From Nonomuraea gerenzanensis (GTDB lineage: Bacteria; Actinomycetota; Actinomycetes; Streptosporangiales; Streptosporangiaceae): a stretch of 64,000 bases of DNA. The notes beneath the pieces are model-generated. The model saw only the letters and a program-made list of their open reading frames with translations. It was not told the origin of the DNA and searched no databases. The stretch is from contig NZ_CP084058.1 in the NCBI RefSeq assembly GCF_020215645.1, positions 10,416,001 to 10,480,000 on the forward strand. The letters are read 5' to 3'. Positions within the stretch are counted from its first letter, which is position 1, and the number at the start of each line of letters is the position of its first letter. The translations under genes were made by a program, and so were the position numbers. Positions 10,123 through 19,351 of the stretch are shown here, in pieces.

Positions 10123-11070
10123 GTGTCCGACAAACTCTCGAAATACCGGAGCAAACGCGACCCGAAACGCACCCCAGAGCCCGTCCCCGACGCCCCCTCC
10201 CCCTCCCCCGGCGGCAACGCCTTCGTCATCCAGGAGCACCACGCCCGCTCCCTGCACTGGGACCTGCGCCTGGAACGCGACGGCGTGCTCGTCTCCTGGG
10301 CGGTCCCCAAGGGCCTGCCGGCCGACCCCGACACCAACCACCTGGCCGTGCACACCGAGGACCATCCGATGGAGTACCTCACCTTCCACGGCGAGATCCC
10401 CCAGGGCGAGTACGGCGGCGGCACCATGACCATCTGGGACACCGGCACCTACGAGACGGAGAAGTGGTTGGACCGCGAGGTCAAGGTCGTCCTGCGCGGC
10501 GAGCGGGCCAGCGGCCGGTTCGTGCTGTTCCAGACCAGGGGCAAGAACTGGATGATCCACCGGATGGGCGCCGCGGTCCGCGACCCGTTCCCGTCCGTGG
10601 CGCCCATGCTGCCGTCGCCGCGCGCCCGGCTCCCCAAGGACGTCTGCGCGTACGCCTTCGAGTTCGCCTGGGGCGGCCGGAGGCTGCTGGTGCCCATCGA
10701 CGGCGGCCGCACGGACGCGGCCCGCGAGCATCCGTGGCTGCGCGGGCTCGCGGAGTCGTTCGGCAGCCGCACGGCGGTGCTCGACGGGGAGGTGGTCACG
10801 CTCGGCGGGGCGGAGATCCTCCTCTGCTACGACCTGCTGTACGACGACGGGCGCTCGCTGCTGGACGAGCCCTACACGGCGCGGCGGGCCGCCCTGGAGG
10901 CGCTGGAGCTGACCGGCGCCCGCTGGCAGACCGCGCCGTCCTGGCCCGGCGAGGCGGGCGCGGTCCGGCAGGCGGCCCGCGAGCAGGGGCTGCCCGGGGT
11001 GGTGGGCAAGCGGCTGGACTCGCCGTACGAGCCGGGGCCGTCGAAGTGGTGGCTGTTCGTCGAGTCCTGA
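10123..11070 (+). CDS. LigD-like 3'-phosphoesterase domain fused to a degenerate ligase domain
   Basis: 315 residues, GTG start. Residues about 30-145 form a LigD-type 3'-phosphoesterase domain: FVIQEHHARSLHWDLRLE holds the catalytic histidines and HPMEYLTFHGEIPQGEYGGG follows. The second half looks like the nucleotidyltransferase domain of an ATP-dependent ligase (LDGEVVTL, VVGKRLDSPY), but motif I reads EFAWGGRR where active enzymes have E-K-x-D-G-x-R. The adenylated lysine is therefore missing and the ligase half is probably inactive. LigD phosphoesterase domains trim 3' ends in NHEJ repair. No ku or polymerase-domain gene is nearby. Confidence 0.8.
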   Translation: MSDKLSKYRSKRDPKRTPEPVPDAPSPSPGGNAFVIQEHHARSLHWDLRLERDGVLVSWAVPKGLPADPDTNHLAVHTEDHPMEYLTFHGEIPQGEYGGGTMTIWDTGTYETEKWLDREVKVVLRGERASGRFVLFQTRGKNWMIHRMGAAVRDPFPSVAPMLPSPRARLPKDVCAYAFEFAWGGRRLLVPIDGGRTDAAREHPWLRGLAESFGSRTAVLDGEVVTLGGAEILLCYDLLYDDGRSLLDEPYTARRAALEALELTGARWQTAPSWPGEAGAVRQAAREQGLPGVVGKRLDSPYEPGPSKWWLFVES

Positions 11071-11074
11071 GCCA

Positions 11075-11166
11075 TGGCGACTTCTGCGTCACGTCGGCGG
11101 CGACCGTTGCGTCAGGGATATGGCGACCGATGCGTCAGCAGTGTGGCGACCCATGCGTCACAGCGG
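11075..11166. repeat. Four tandem 23-bp repeats (TGGCGACCnATGCGTCA plus 6 variable bases)
   Basis: Copies start at 11075, 11098, 11121 and 11144 with an exact 23-base period. About 17 bases are conserved and the last six vary. They sit exactly where the following DUF4143 reading frame loses its N-terminal half. Multiple short terminal repeats of this kind are known in IS21-family elements, so this may be a relic insertion-sequence end; no transposase is nearby. Confidence 0.75.
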
Positions 11167-11836
11167 TGTGTCATGCTGGTCCGCCCTGATCGCGCGGGAC
11201 GTACGGCAGCTCGCCGAGATCGAGCGCGGCCCCGAGATGCGGGCACTGATAGACCTCCTGACCGCCCGTTCCGGCCAGCTGCTGGTCGCCAACGGGTTGA
11301 GCAACGAGCTCGGTGTGTCCGCGAGCACGGTCAACCGCTATCTCGTCCTGCTCGAAGAGGTCTTCCTGATCAAACGCGTGCCGGCCTGGTCCAGAAACCT
11401 CAGCAACCGCGCGGTCGCCACCCCGAAAGCGGCATTCACGGATTCCGGCGTGGCGGCGAACGCTCTCGGAGCCGACGCCCGCGGGCTCATCCGCCCGGGT
11501 GGCGCCTTCGGGCCGCTGCTGGAGGGTTTCGTGCTCATGGAGCTCGCCCGCCAGCTCACCTGGTCCGATGAGCTGGTGGAGCTCTACCACTACAGGACCA
11601 AGGACGGCACCGAGGTGGACGCGGTGCTGGAGAACCGGCAGGGACGCGTGGTGGGCATCGAGGTCAAGGCCGCCTCCACCGTGCGCGCCACGGACTTCAA
11701 GGGGCTCAAGCACCTCGCCGACCGGCTCGGGGACGACTTCGTCGCGGGCGTGGTGCTCTACACCGGCACGCAGACTCTCCCGTTCGGGGATCGGATGAGA
11801 GCCAGGCCGGTCGGCGCGCTGTGGGAGGTCGGGTAG
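11120..11836 (+). pseudogene. C-terminal fragment of an AAA/DUF4143 ATPase
   Basis: The recognisable protein begins around 11180 with ALIARDVRQLAEIERG and continues through a winged-helix-like segment (NELGVSASTVNRYLVLLEEV). It ends in the DUF4143 nuclease-like domain: DGTEVDAVLENRQGRVVGIEVKAA has the D-E-x-K spacing of PD-(D/E)XK folds. The P-loop ATPase half that should precede it (about 180 residues) is absent, and its place is taken by the 23-bp repeats. The remaining frame is intact to a normal stop. I read it as a gene truncated by a mobile element; expression is doubtful. Confidence 0.7.
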
Positions 11837-11866
11837 GCCCGCCGAGGCGACGGGCCCGCGCGACCC

Positions 11867-12802
11867 TCACGTGGCCGCTGCCAGCAGCCCCTCCCCCTCC
11901 AGGTCCGACCACAGCTCCTCCGGCACCGGCCGCGACCACAGCTCCGCGTTCCGCCGGACCTCCTCCGGTGTCCGCGCGCCCAGCACGATCGTGGCGATCG
12001 CCGGGTGACGCAGCGGGAAGGCCATGGCCGCGTGCGGCAGCGTGACGTCGTGCCGCTCGCAGACCCGGGCGATCCTCGTGGCCCGGTCGAGCAGCTCCGG
12101 CGGCGCCGGCGCGTAGTCGTAGGTGCCCGCCGGCTCGTGCGTCGCCAGGATGCCGCTGTTGAACACCCCGGCCGCCAGCACCTGGACGCCCCGCCTGGCG
12201 CACTCGTCCAGGAGCGGCAGGCCCGACTGGTCGAGCAGGGTGTAGCGGCCGGCGAGCATGACGACGTCGATGTCGGTCTCCTGGACGAAGCGCAGCGGCG
12301 CCTCCCACTGGTTCATGCCGACGCCGACGGCCCGCACCCGGCCCTCGGCGCGCAGGTCGGCCAGCGCCGGGTACGCCTCGGCGATCGCCTGGTCCACGTG
12401 GTCGTCCGGGTCGTGGATGAGGGCGAGGTCCACGGCCGGGAGCCCGAGGCGTACCAGGGAGTCGTCCAGGGAGGTGCGGACGCCGTCCGCGGAGAAGTCC
12501 CACACCCGCTCCAGGTCCCCGGCGACGTCGAAGACGTCGTCGTCGCGGCCGTCGCCGGACGCCTTCGGCCGCAGGAGGCGGCCGACCTTGGTGGACAGGA
12601 GGTAGCCGGACCGGCCCGCGAGCGCCGCGCCCAGGCGGCGCTCCGAGAGGCCCAGGCCGTAGTGGGGGGCGGTGTCGTACAGGCGCACCCCGCTCTCCCA
12701 CGCCGCGTCCACCGTGGCGCGGGCCTGCTCCTCGGCGACCTCGTCGTACAGGTTGCCGATGGGTGCGCCGCCGAAGCCGTGACGGGGCAGGTCGATCGCC
12801 AT
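11867..12802 (-). CDS. Aldo/keto reductase, probable L-fucose (D-threo-aldose) 1-dehydrogenase
   Basis: 311-residue AKR. The N-terminus LPRHGFGGAPIGNLY, the catalytic tyrosine in VRLYDTAPHYGLGLSERRLG and the lysine in LLSTKVGRLL match D-threo-aldose 1-dehydrogenases, which oxidise L-fucose to L-fucono-lactone. NADP-binding residues lie in the C-terminal TIVLGARTPEEVRRN. It is the last gene of the L-fucose operon, consistent with the first enzymatic step. Its ATG overlaps the stop of a tiny upstream reading frame (TGATG). Another sugar such as L-galactose or D-arabinose is possible. Confidence 0.8.
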   Translation of the reverse strand: MAIDLPRHGFGGAPIGNLYDEVAEEQARATVDAAWESGVRLYDTAPHYGLGLSERRLGAALAGRSGYLLSTKVGRLLRPKASGDGRDDDVFDVAGDLERVWDFSADGVRTSLDDSLVRLGLPAVDLALIHDPDDHVDQAIAEAYPALADLRAEGRVRAVGVGMNQWEAPLRFVQETDIDVVMLAGRYTLLDQSGLPLLDECARRGVQVLAAGVFNSGILATHEPAGTYDYAPAPPELLDRATRIARVCERHDVTLPHAAMAFPLRHPAIATIVLGARTPEEVRRNAELWSRPVPEELWSDLEGEGLLAAAT

Positions 12803-12913
12803 CAGTCGTGCACCCTTCCGCCCGCGTTCGCCATCAGTCGTGCGCCCTTCTGCCCGCGTTCGCCATCAGTCGTGCGCCCTTCCGACCCCGCTCGCCACCC
12901 GCGTTCGCCATCA
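12802..12913 (-). repeat. Tandem duplication making coupled mini-ORFs between permease and aldose dehydrogenase
   Basis: Read on the minus strand, the permease stop is followed by repeats of a roughly 32-bp unit containing TGATGGCGAACGCGGG and GCACGAC. They create two small open frames: 12911-12834 (25 residues, containing MANAGRRAHD) and 12834-12802 (MANAGGRVHD). Each joins the next by TGATG, so permease, mini-ORF 1, mini-ORF 2 and the dehydrogenase form a chain of stop-start overlaps. The peptides resemble the permease C-terminus (IAGGKAQD), so they probably arose by slippage duplication of that end. Confidence 0.75.
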
Positions 12914-13900
12914 GTCTTGTGCCTTTCCGCCCGCGATCCGGCTGATCATCAGGGCGATGAGGATGATCGAGCCGTAGATGACCGGCTGCCAGAACCCGGA
13001 GACCCCGATGAGGGTCAGGATGTTCTGGACGAGGCCGATCACCAGCACGCCGGTGAGCGCGCCGAGGATCGTGCCCTTGCCGCCGTCCATGCTGACACCG
13101 CCGATGACGGCCGCGGCGAACACCATGAAGATCCAGCCCACGCCCTGGTTGTTGCCGATCGCGCCGAGGCGCCCGGTCTCCAGGATGCCGGCCAGCGCCG
13201 CCAGCGTCCCGCCCAGGATGAAGACGCCGTACAGGACCCGGTCCACCCGGATGCCGGCGGCGCGGGCCGCGTCGATGTTGCCGCCGATCGCGTACAGCGC
13301 GCGGCCGAGCCGCAGGTAGCCGAGCCCGAAGATGCCGGCCGCGAACAGCACGCCGGCGATCCAGATGGCGGCCGGCAGGCCGAGCCACATGGCGCTGCCC
13401 AGGTAGAGGATCGACTCGGGGAGCTGGAACAGCGTCTTGCCCTCGGTCGGCCCCTGCAGGAAGCCGTGCACGATGATCAGCATGGCCAGCGTGACGATGA
13501 ACGCCGAGAGCTGGAACTTGATGATCAGGAAGCCGTTGAACGCCCCGATCGCCGCCCCGATGAGCAGCGCGAACGGGATCACCAGCGCCCCGGGCAGCCC
13601 GATGCCGAACCCGCCCGCCGCCACCGGGATCACCAGCATCACCGCGATGGCCGGCGCGGTGCCGACCGTGGATTCCAGCGAGAGGTCGAACTTGCCGGCG
13701 ATCAGGATCATCGCCTCGGCCAGCACGAGCAGCGAGATCGCGGCCTGCTGCTGGAGCACGTTCGTCAGGTTGCCCGCGGTCAGGAAGGTCGGGTCCAGGA
13801 ACGCGCCCACGATCAGCAGGAGCACGATCACCGGCACGAGCGTCAGGTCGCGGAACCTGGCCAGCTTCAGCCGGGGGGCCGGCGCAGTCAAAGTCGTCAC
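12911..13900 (-). CDS. Sugar ABC transporter permease (RbsC-like)
   Basis: 329-residue membrane protein of the BPD_transp_2 (RbsC/AraH) family with about ten hydrophobic segments. Examples are LVPVIVLLLIVGAFLDPTFL near the N-terminus and the conserved GVSMDGGKGTILGALTGVLV loop near the C-terminus. The GTG at 13900 is preferred because it overlaps the ATPase stop (GTGA); an upstream ATG would lie well inside the ATPase gene. It forms the transmembrane pore for the import of a monosaccharide, likely L-fucose by context. Confidence 0.88.
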   Translation of the reverse strand: MTTLTAPAPRLKLARFRDLTLVPVIVLLLIVGAFLDPTFLTAGNLTNVLQQQAAISLLVLAEAMILIAGKFDLSLESTVGTAPAIAVMLVIPVAAGGFGIGLPGALVIPFALLIGAAIGAFNGFLIIKFQLSAFIVTLAMLIIVHGFLQGPTEGKTLFQLPESILYLGSAMWLGLPAAIWIAGVLFAAGIFGLGYLRLGRALYAIGGNIDAARAAGIRVDRVLYGVFILGGTLAALAGILETGRLGAIGNNQGVGWIFMVFAAAVIGGVSMDGGKGTILGALTGVLVIGLVQNILTLIGVSGFWQPVIYGSIILIALMISRIAGGKAQD

Positions 13901-15378
13901 TCTTCCATGCCTTCCATCACGGCCACGAGCTCGTGGTCGGTCCAACCACGTGGCACGTCCTTCACCACCCTGCCGTGGAACATCACCAGCACCCTGTCGC
14001 AGATGCGCAGGTCGTCCAGCTCGTCGGAGACCACCACGGCCCCCGCCCCGCGCTCGACCGCGTCCTCGACGGCGCCGAGCAGGGCCTGCTTGGCCTTGAC
14101 GTCCACGCCGGCGGTCGGGTTGATCACCACCAGCACGGTCGGGTCGTCCACGAGCGCCCTGGCGAACACCACCTTCTGCGCGTTCCCGCCGGACAGGTCG
14201 CCGACCGGCTGGTCGGGGCCCTCCGTCTTGATGTCCAGCGTCTCGATCATCCGCTCGGCCGTGGCGCGGCGCCTGGCCGGGGAGAGCATCCCGTAGCGGC
14301 CCAGCTTGCGGGCGATCGGGAACGTGGCGTTCTCCCCCACCGAGAGCAGCGGGACGAAGCCCTCGTGGTGGCGGTCCTCGGGCACGAACCCGAGCCCGGC
14401 CCGCATGGCGGCGGGCACGTCACCGGGCTTCACCCGGGTGCCGTTCACCGTGACGGTGCCGGTGTCGGGCCTGCGCAGCCCGACCAGGGTCTCGGCGAGG
14501 CCGACCTTGCCGCTGCTCGCGGAGCCCGCCAGGCCGACGACCTCGCCCTGCCTGACGGAGATGTCGATGCCCGTGTAGCGGCCCGCCAGGCTGAGGCCCG
14601 CGCCCTCCAGCACCACCCGCTCGCCGGGCGTGTGGTGGCGCGCCTCGTAGGCCGCCGTGGCCTCGCCCGTCATCGCGGCCACCAGCTCGTCGTGCGGCAG
14701 GTCGGCGACCGCCCTCGTGGTGACGTGCCGGGCGTCGCGGAAGACGGTGACGCTCTGGCAGATCTCGTAGACCTCGTCGAGGTGGTGGGAGATGTACATC
14801 ATCGTGACGCCCTGCTCGCGCAGCGACCGCATGCGGGTGAACAGCCGCTCGATGGCCGGGCCGTCCAGCCGCGCCGTCGGCTCGTCCAGGATGATGAACC
14901 TGGCCCCGAACGACAGCGCGCGGGCGATCTCCACGAGCTGACGCTGCTCCACGCTGAGGTCGCCGGCCAGCGCCTGCGCGTCCACGTCCACCTCGTACGT
15001 GTCCAGCAGCTCGCGCGCCCTGGCCCGCAACGCCCGCCAGTTGATCCTGGCCCCCTTGGCGGACTGGCGGTTGAGGAACAGGTTCTCGGCGACGGTGAGC
15101 GCCGGGATGATCGTGGACTTCTGGTAGACGCAGGCCACGCGCTGCCGCCAGGCGTCCCGGTCGGCCAGGGCGGGCGCGGCCTCTCCCGAGAACCGCACCT
15201 CACCCTCGTCCGGCCGCTGCAGCCCGGTCAGGATCGACACGAGCGTGGACTTGCCCGCGCCGTTCCTGCCGACGAGCGCGTGCGTCTCGCCCTCGGCGAT
15301 CACGATCTCCGCGCCGTTCAGCGCGGTGGTCGGGCCGAAGCGCTTGACCACGTTCCTGGCTTCGACGTGCGTGTTCAT
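13897..15378 (-). CDS. Sugar ABC transporter ATP-binding protein (RbsA-like, two ATPase domains)
   Basis: 493 residues with two nucleotide-binding domains, as in RbsA/MglA. Domain 1 has Walker A GRNGAGKST and Walker B FIILDEPTA, with a diverged signature LSVEQRQ. Domain 2 has a degenerate Walker A (GSASSGKVG) but a canonical LSGGNAQKV signature and INPTAG as Walker B. Asymmetry of this sort is normal for carbohydrate importers with fused ATPases. The ATG directly follows the stop of the substrate-binding protein gene. It energises the importer with the permease downstream. Confidence 0.9.
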   Translation of the reverse strand: MNTHVEARNVVKRFGPTTALNGAEIVIAEGETHALVGRNGAGKSTLVSILTGLQRPDEGEVRFSGEAAPALADRDAWRQRVACVYQKSTIIPALTVAENLFLNRQSAKGARINWRALRARARELLDTYEVDVDAQALAGDLSVEQRQLVEIARALSFGARFIILDEPTARLDGPAIERLFTRMRSLREQGVTMMYISHHLDEVYEICQSVTVFRDARHVTTRAVADLPHDELVAAMTGEATAAYEARHHTPGERVVLEGAGLSLAGRYTGIDISVRQGEVVGLAGSASSGKVGLAETLVGLRRPDTGTVTVNGTRVKPGDVPAAMRAGLGFVPEDRHHEGFVPLLSVGENATFPIARKLGRYGMLSPARRRATAERMIETLDIKTEGPDQPVGDLSGGNAQKVVFARALVDDPTVLVVINPTAGVDVKAKQALLGAVEDAVERGAGAVVVSDELDDLRICDRVLVMFHGRVVKDVPRGWTDHELVAVMEGMEE

Positions 15379-16401
15379 CTACTTGACCTGGTTGCCCCAG
15401 AGGGCCTTGTCGTCCACGTTCTCCTTGGTCACCAGCGGCGCGGGGAGCTGGTCCTCCAGGCCGTTGGGGAGCTGGATGATCGTGCTGTCGTGGTCGGTCG
15501 GGCCCGGCTTGAACGTCTTGCCCTCCGCCGCGGCCTTGGCGTAGAAGAGGGCGTACTTGGCGTACAGGTCGGCCGGCTGCGACACCGTCGCGTCGATGTC
15601 GCCCTTGCGGATCGCCTCGAACTCCTGCGGGATCCCGTCGTTGGAGATCACGAAGATGTGCTTGGGGTCCTCCGGCGCGACCAGCAGCCCCTTCTGCTTG
15701 AGCACCTGCAGCGTGGGCGCCAGGTGCACGCCGCCCGCGTGCATGTAGATGCCCTTGATGTCCGGGTTCTGCTCCAGGCGGGTCTGCAGCATGGACGCCG
15801 CCTTGCTGCCCTCCCACTCCGTCGGCTCACTGAACACCGTGATGCCGGGGAACTTCGTCTTCATGCACTCCGAGAACGCCTCCGACCTGTCACGGCCGTT
15901 GATCGAGCTGAGCGCGCCCTGGAGCTGCACGACCTTGCCCTTGCCGCCGAGCTTCTCGCCGAGGAACTCGCACGCCTTGGTGCCGTACGCGCGGTTGTCG
16001 GCGCGTACGACCATGTAGACCTTGCCCTTGTCCGGACGGGTGTCCACGGTGACGACCGGGATCTTCTTGTTCTCCAGTTGCTGGAGCGTGTTGGCGATGG
16101 CGCCGGTGTCCTGCGGGGCCATGACGATGACCTTGGCGCCCTGGCCGGTCAGCGCCTGCACGTTGTTGACCAGCTTGGCCACGTCGTTCTGCGAGTTCGT
16201 GGCGGGCATGAGGTCCACCTTGAGCTCGCCGGCCATCTGCGGGACGTACTTGATGTAGGAGTTCCAGAAGTCGGAGTCGGCGCGCGGGTGGTCGATGCCG
16301 ACCTTTCCGCCGCCGCTTCCTCCTTCCGCCGTGGTGCCTGATCCGCACGCGGTCGCGACCGCCAACAGGGCCGCTGCCGCGACCGCCCGTCCGAACTTCA
16401 T
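15379..16401 (-). CDS. Sugar ABC transporter substrate-binding lipoprotein
   Basis: 340-residue periplasmic-binding-protein-like protein (Peripla_BP_4/RbsB fold). The signal peptide ends in a lipobox LLAVATACGS, so it is predicted to be tethered to the outer face of the membrane. Ligand-domain blocks include KVIVMAPQDTGAIANTL, IPVVTVDTRPDKG and the hinge strand HIFVISNDGIPQEF. A purine-rich AGGAAGG precedes the ATG. It is encoded between the SDR and the ATPase gene of the same operon. The ligand is inferred to be L-fucose from the catabolic genes around it. Confidence 0.88.
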   Translation of the reverse strand: MKFGRAVAAAALLAVATACGSGTTAEGGSGGGKVGIDHPRADSDFWNSYIKYVPQMAGELKVDLMPATNSQNDVAKLVNNVQALTGQGAKVIVMAPQDTGAIANTLQQLENKKIPVVTVDTRPDKGKVYMVVRADNRAYGTKACEFLGEKLGGKGKVVQLQGALSSINGRDRSEAFSECMKTKFPGITVFSEPTEWEGSKAASMLQTRLEQNPDIKGIYMHAGGVHLAPTLQVLKQKGLLVAPEDPKHIFVISNDGIPQEFEAIRKGDIDATVSQPADLYAKYALFYAKAAAEGKTFKPGPTDHDSTIIQLPNGLEDQLPAPLVTKENVDDKALWGNQVK

Positions 16402-16433
16402 GGGGGGTTACCTTCCTTAGTCGCTTGGCCCGC

Positions 16434-17168
16434 TCAGTTGGCGGGCCGGAGCCGCAGCCCCTGCATGCCACCGTCGACCGCGAGCGCGGTGCCGGTGGTC
16501 GAGGCGGACTCGGGGCTCGCGAGGTAGGCGATCGCCGCGGCCACCTCCTCCGCGGTGACCAGGCGGCCCATCGGCTGCCTGGCGTTCAGCGCCGCCCGCT
16601 CCGCCTCGGGGTCGTCGGCCGCGTCCAGCAGCCTGCCCACCCACGGCGTGTCGGCGGTGCCCGGGTTGACGCAGTTGACGCGGATGCCCTCGCGGAGGTG
16701 ATCCGCCGCCATGGCCAGCGTCAGCGACAGCACCGCGCCCTTGGTGGCGCTGTACAGCGCCCGCTGCGGCAGCCCGGCGGTGGCCGCGATCGAGCAGGTG
16801 TTCACGATCGCGGCGTGCTCGGACCTCCTCAGGTACGGCAGCGCCGCGCGCGCCACCCGCACCATGCCGAGCACGTTGACGTCGAACACCCGGTGCCACT
16901 CGCTGTCCGGGTTGTCCTCGATGGTGCCCTGCGCGCCGATGCCCGCGTTGTTCACGAGCACGTCGATGCCGCCCATCCGCTCGGCCGCCTCGGCCACCGC
17001 CGCGCGTACCTGCGCGTCGTCGGCGACGTCGGCCTTGATGCCGACGAACGGCTCACCCGGCGGGTTCAGGTCCAGACAGGCGACCGTCATGCCGCGCCCG
17101 GCCAGCGCCTGCGCCGTCGCCAGGCCGATGCCGGACCCGCCGCCGGTCACGACCGCTCTCAGACTCAC
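16434..17168 (-). CDS. SDR oxidoreductase, probable 2-keto-3-deoxy-L-fuconate dehydrogenase
   Basis: 244-residue classical SDR: cofactor motif [14 protein letters not shown], the active-site Ser/Tyr/Lys in [19 protein letters not shown], and the C-terminal VDGGMQGL. It starts with GTG overlapping the stop of the dehydratase gene (GTGA). In the non-phosphorylative L-fucose pathway of Xanthomonas, an SDR oxidises 2-keto-3-deoxy-L-fuconate at C4 to the diketo acid. The flanking dehydratase and FAH-family hydrolase make this the most likely role. Confidence 0.82.
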   Translation of the reverse strand: MSLRAVVTGGGSGIGLATAQALAGRGMTVACLDLNPPGEPFVGIKADVADDAQVRAAVAEAAERMGGIDVLVNNAGIGAQGTIEDNPDSEWHRVFDVNVLGMVRVARAALPYLRRSEHAAIVNTCSIAATAGLPQRALYSATKGAVLSLTLAMAADHLREGIRVNCVNPGTADTPWVGRLLDAADDPEAERAALNARQPMGRLVTAEEVAAAIAYLASPESASTTGTALAVDGGMQGLRLRPAN

Positions 17169-18493
17169 GCCTCATCCCTCCAGACCTCGCCACCGGGGTA
17201 CGTGTGGGCGGCGATCGACTCCGCGTGCATCTCCGCGCTGAACCCGGGCCTGGACGGCGCCACGTACCGGCCGTCGCGGATCACCACCGGGTCCACGAAG
17301 TGCTCGTGCAGATGGTCGACGTACTCGATGACGCGGCCGTCCATGGTGCCGGTGACCGCCACGTAGTCGAACATCGACAGGTGCTGCACCAGCTCGCACA
17401 GCCCGACCCCGCCCGCGTGCGGGCACACCGGCACGCCGAACTTGGCCGCCAGCAGCAGGATCGCCAGGTTCTCGTTGACGCCGCCGACGCGGGCCGAGTC
17501 GATCTGCACGAACGAGATGGCCCCGGCCTGCAGGAGCTGCTTGAACACGATGCGGTTCTGGACGTGCTCGCCCGTGGCCACCGGCACCGGGGCGATGCCC
17601 CTGGCGATGGCGGCGTGCCCGAGCACGTCGTCGGGGCTCGTCGGCTCCTCGACCCAGTGCGGCCTGAACTCGCTCAGCGCGCCCACCCACTCGACGGCCG
17701 AGCCGACGTCCCAGCGCTGGTTGGCGTCGATCGCGATGGGGAAGTCGGGCCCGCACACCTCGCGCGCCACCCTGAACCTCCGCCTGTCGTCCTCCAGGTC
17801 CGCGCCGACCTTGAGCTTGATCTGCCCGAACCCTTGCTCCAGCGCCTCCTTGCAGAGCCGCCGCAGCTTCTCGTCGTCGTAGCCGAGCCAGCCGGGGGAC
17901 GTGGTGTAGGCCGGGTAGCCCGTCTCGATCAGCCGCTCGATCCGCCCCGCCTTGCCCGCCTCCTGCCCGCGCAGGATCTCCAGGGCCTCGTCCCTGGTCA
18001 GCGCGTCGCTCAGGTAACGGAAGTCGATCAGCTCGACGATCTCCTCCGGCGCCATCTCCGCCAGCAGCCGCCACAGCGGCCGGCCCGCCCGCTTCGCCTT
18101 GAGGTCCCACAGGGCGTTGACCACGGCGGAGATCGCCATGTGCATGACGCCCTTCTCCGGGCCCAGCCAGCGCAGCTGCGAGTCGCCCACCATGTCGTGG
18201 TAGAGCGCGCCGAGGTTCTCCACGTCCTTGCCGAGCACGTACGGCTTCAGTGCGCTGATCGCCGTGGTCTGCACGTCGTTGCCGCGGCCGATCGTGAACG
18301 CGAACCCGTGCCCCTCGTACCCGTCGTCCGTCTTGAGCACCACGTAGGCGGCGGAGTAGTCGGGGTCGGGGTTCATCGCGTCGGAGCCGTCCAGCTCGCG
18401 GGAGGTCGGGAAGCGCACGTCGTGCGTCTCCATCTCCACGATCCGGTACGCCCCCGGCGCGGCGGCCGTGGCGGGACCCGTGGCGGCGCTCAT
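17165..18493 (-). CDS. fucD: L-fuconate dehydratase (enolase superfamily)
   Basis: 442 residues, mandelate-racemase-type enolase fold. The catalytic KxK is in GQIKLKVG (about Lys226/Lys228). Metal ligands lie in AIDANQRWD (about Asp256), VEEPTSPDD and ATGEH. The general acid/base His lies in CPHAGGVGL (about 359). The segment [15 protein letters not shown] and [10 protein letters not shown] are characteristic of L-fuconate dehydratase and its human relative ENOSF1. It converts L-fuconate to 2-keto-3-deoxy-L-fuconate. The ATG overlaps the stop of the upstream hydrolase gene (ATGA). Confidence 0.9.
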   Translation of the reverse strand: MSAATGPATAAAPGAYRIVEMETHDVRFPTSRELDGSDAMNPDPDYSAAYVVLKTDDGYEGHGFAFTIGRGNDVQTTAISALKPYVLGKDVENLGALYHDMVGDSQLRWLGPEKGVMHMAISAVVNALWDLKAKRAGRPLWRLLAEMAPEEIVELIDFRYLSDALTRDEALEILRGQEAGKAGRIERLIETGYPAYTTSPGWLGYDDEKLRRLCKEALEQGFGQIKLKVGADLEDDRRRFRVAREVCGPDFPIAIDANQRWDVGSAVEWVGALSEFRPHWVEEPTSPDDVLGHAAIARGIAPVPVATGEHVQNRIVFKQLLQAGAISFVQIDSARVGGVNENLAILLLAAKFGVPVCPHAGGVGLCELVQHLSMFDYVAVTGTMDGRVIEYVDHLHEHFVDPVVIRDGRYVAPSRPGFSAEMHAESIAAHTYPGGEVWRDEA

Positions 18494-19335
18494 GCCTGCC
18501 CCACTGTCTGCCGCTGCCGCCCGAGCCCCTCGATCTCCAGCTCCATGACATCCCCGGCCCGCAGGTACGGCTGCCCGGGCATGCCCATGGCCACGCCGGC
18601 GGGCGTACCGGTGTTGACCACATCGCCGGGCTCCAGCACCATGAACTGGCTCAGGTACCGCACGACCTCGGCCACATCGAAGATCATGTTCTTGGTGTCG
18701 CCGTCCTGCCGCAGCTCCCCGTTCACCCGGAGCCGCATCGCCAGGCTCTGCGGGTCGCCCACCTCGTCAGCCGTCACCAGCCACGGCCCCAGCGGGTTGA
18801 ACGTCTCGCACGACTTCCCCTTGTCCCACTGTCCGCCCCGCTCCAGCTGGAACTCCCGCTCCGAGACATCGTTGGAGATCGCATACCCGGCCACCACGCC
18901 GAGCGCCTCCTCCCGGCTGCCGAGGTAACGGGCCCGCTGCCCGATGACCACGGCCAGCTCCACCTCCCAGTCGGTCTTCACGCTGCCCCGCGGCACGAGC
19001 ACCTCGTCGTACGGACCGACCATGGTGTTACTGGCCTTCATGAACACGACCGGCTCCGCAGGCACCGCCGCACCGGACTCGGCGGCGTGGTCGCTGTAGT
19101 TCAGCCCGATGCACACGATCTTCCCGGGCCGCGCGATCGGCGCCCCGACCCGCACCCCGTCGCTCTCGACCACGGGTAGCTCACCCCGCTCGAGCGCCTG
19201 CCGGACACGCGCCACTCCCCCGGAAGCGAGGAAAGCCCCGTCGATCTCGGGCTCTCCGATGTCGCGCAGGTTACCGGCGTCGTCCATGACCACCGGCCGC
19301 TCCTGACCGACGGGTCCTACTCGCAGCAGCTTCAC
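18490..19335 (-). CDS. FAH-family hydrolase, probable 2,4-diketo-3-deoxy-L-fuconate hydrolase
   Basis: 281-residue fumarylacetoacetate-hydrolase-like protein, GTG start ([10 protein letters not shown]) with AAGGA upstream. The catalytic core starts at [18 protein letters not shown]. The metal-binding acidic residues are in [13 protein letters not shown], and the C-terminal [15 protein letters not shown] loop is typical. In the Xanthomonas L-fucose pathway this family cleaves the diketo acid to pyruvate and L-lactate. It is the first gene of a seven-gene overlapping operon, with a GntR-type palindrome only 17 bases upstream of its start. Confidence 0.85.
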   Translation of the reverse strand: MKLLRVGPVGQERPVVMDDAGNLRDIGEPEIDGAFLASGGVARVRQALERGELPVVESDGVRVGAPIARPGKIVCIGLNYSDHAAESGAAVPAEPVVFMKASNTMVGPYDEVLVPRGSVKTDWEVELAVVIGQRARYLGSREEALGVVAGYAISNDVSEREFQLERGGQWDKGKSCETFNPLGPWLVTADEVGDPQSLAMRLRVNGELRQDGDTKNMIFDVAEVVRYLSQFMVLEPGDVVNTGTPAGVAMGMPGQPYLRAGDVMELEIEGLGRQRQTVGQA

Positions 19336-19351
19336 ACCGCATCCTTCTTAT

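Noticed and set aside
11075..11166. CRISPR-like array
   Set aside because: The variable parts are only six bases and there are no cas genes; these are tandem repeats.
13933..16341. 802-residue plus-strand open frame across the fucose transporter genes
   Set aside because: Antisense shadow of the ATPase and binding-protein genes with no protein-like features.
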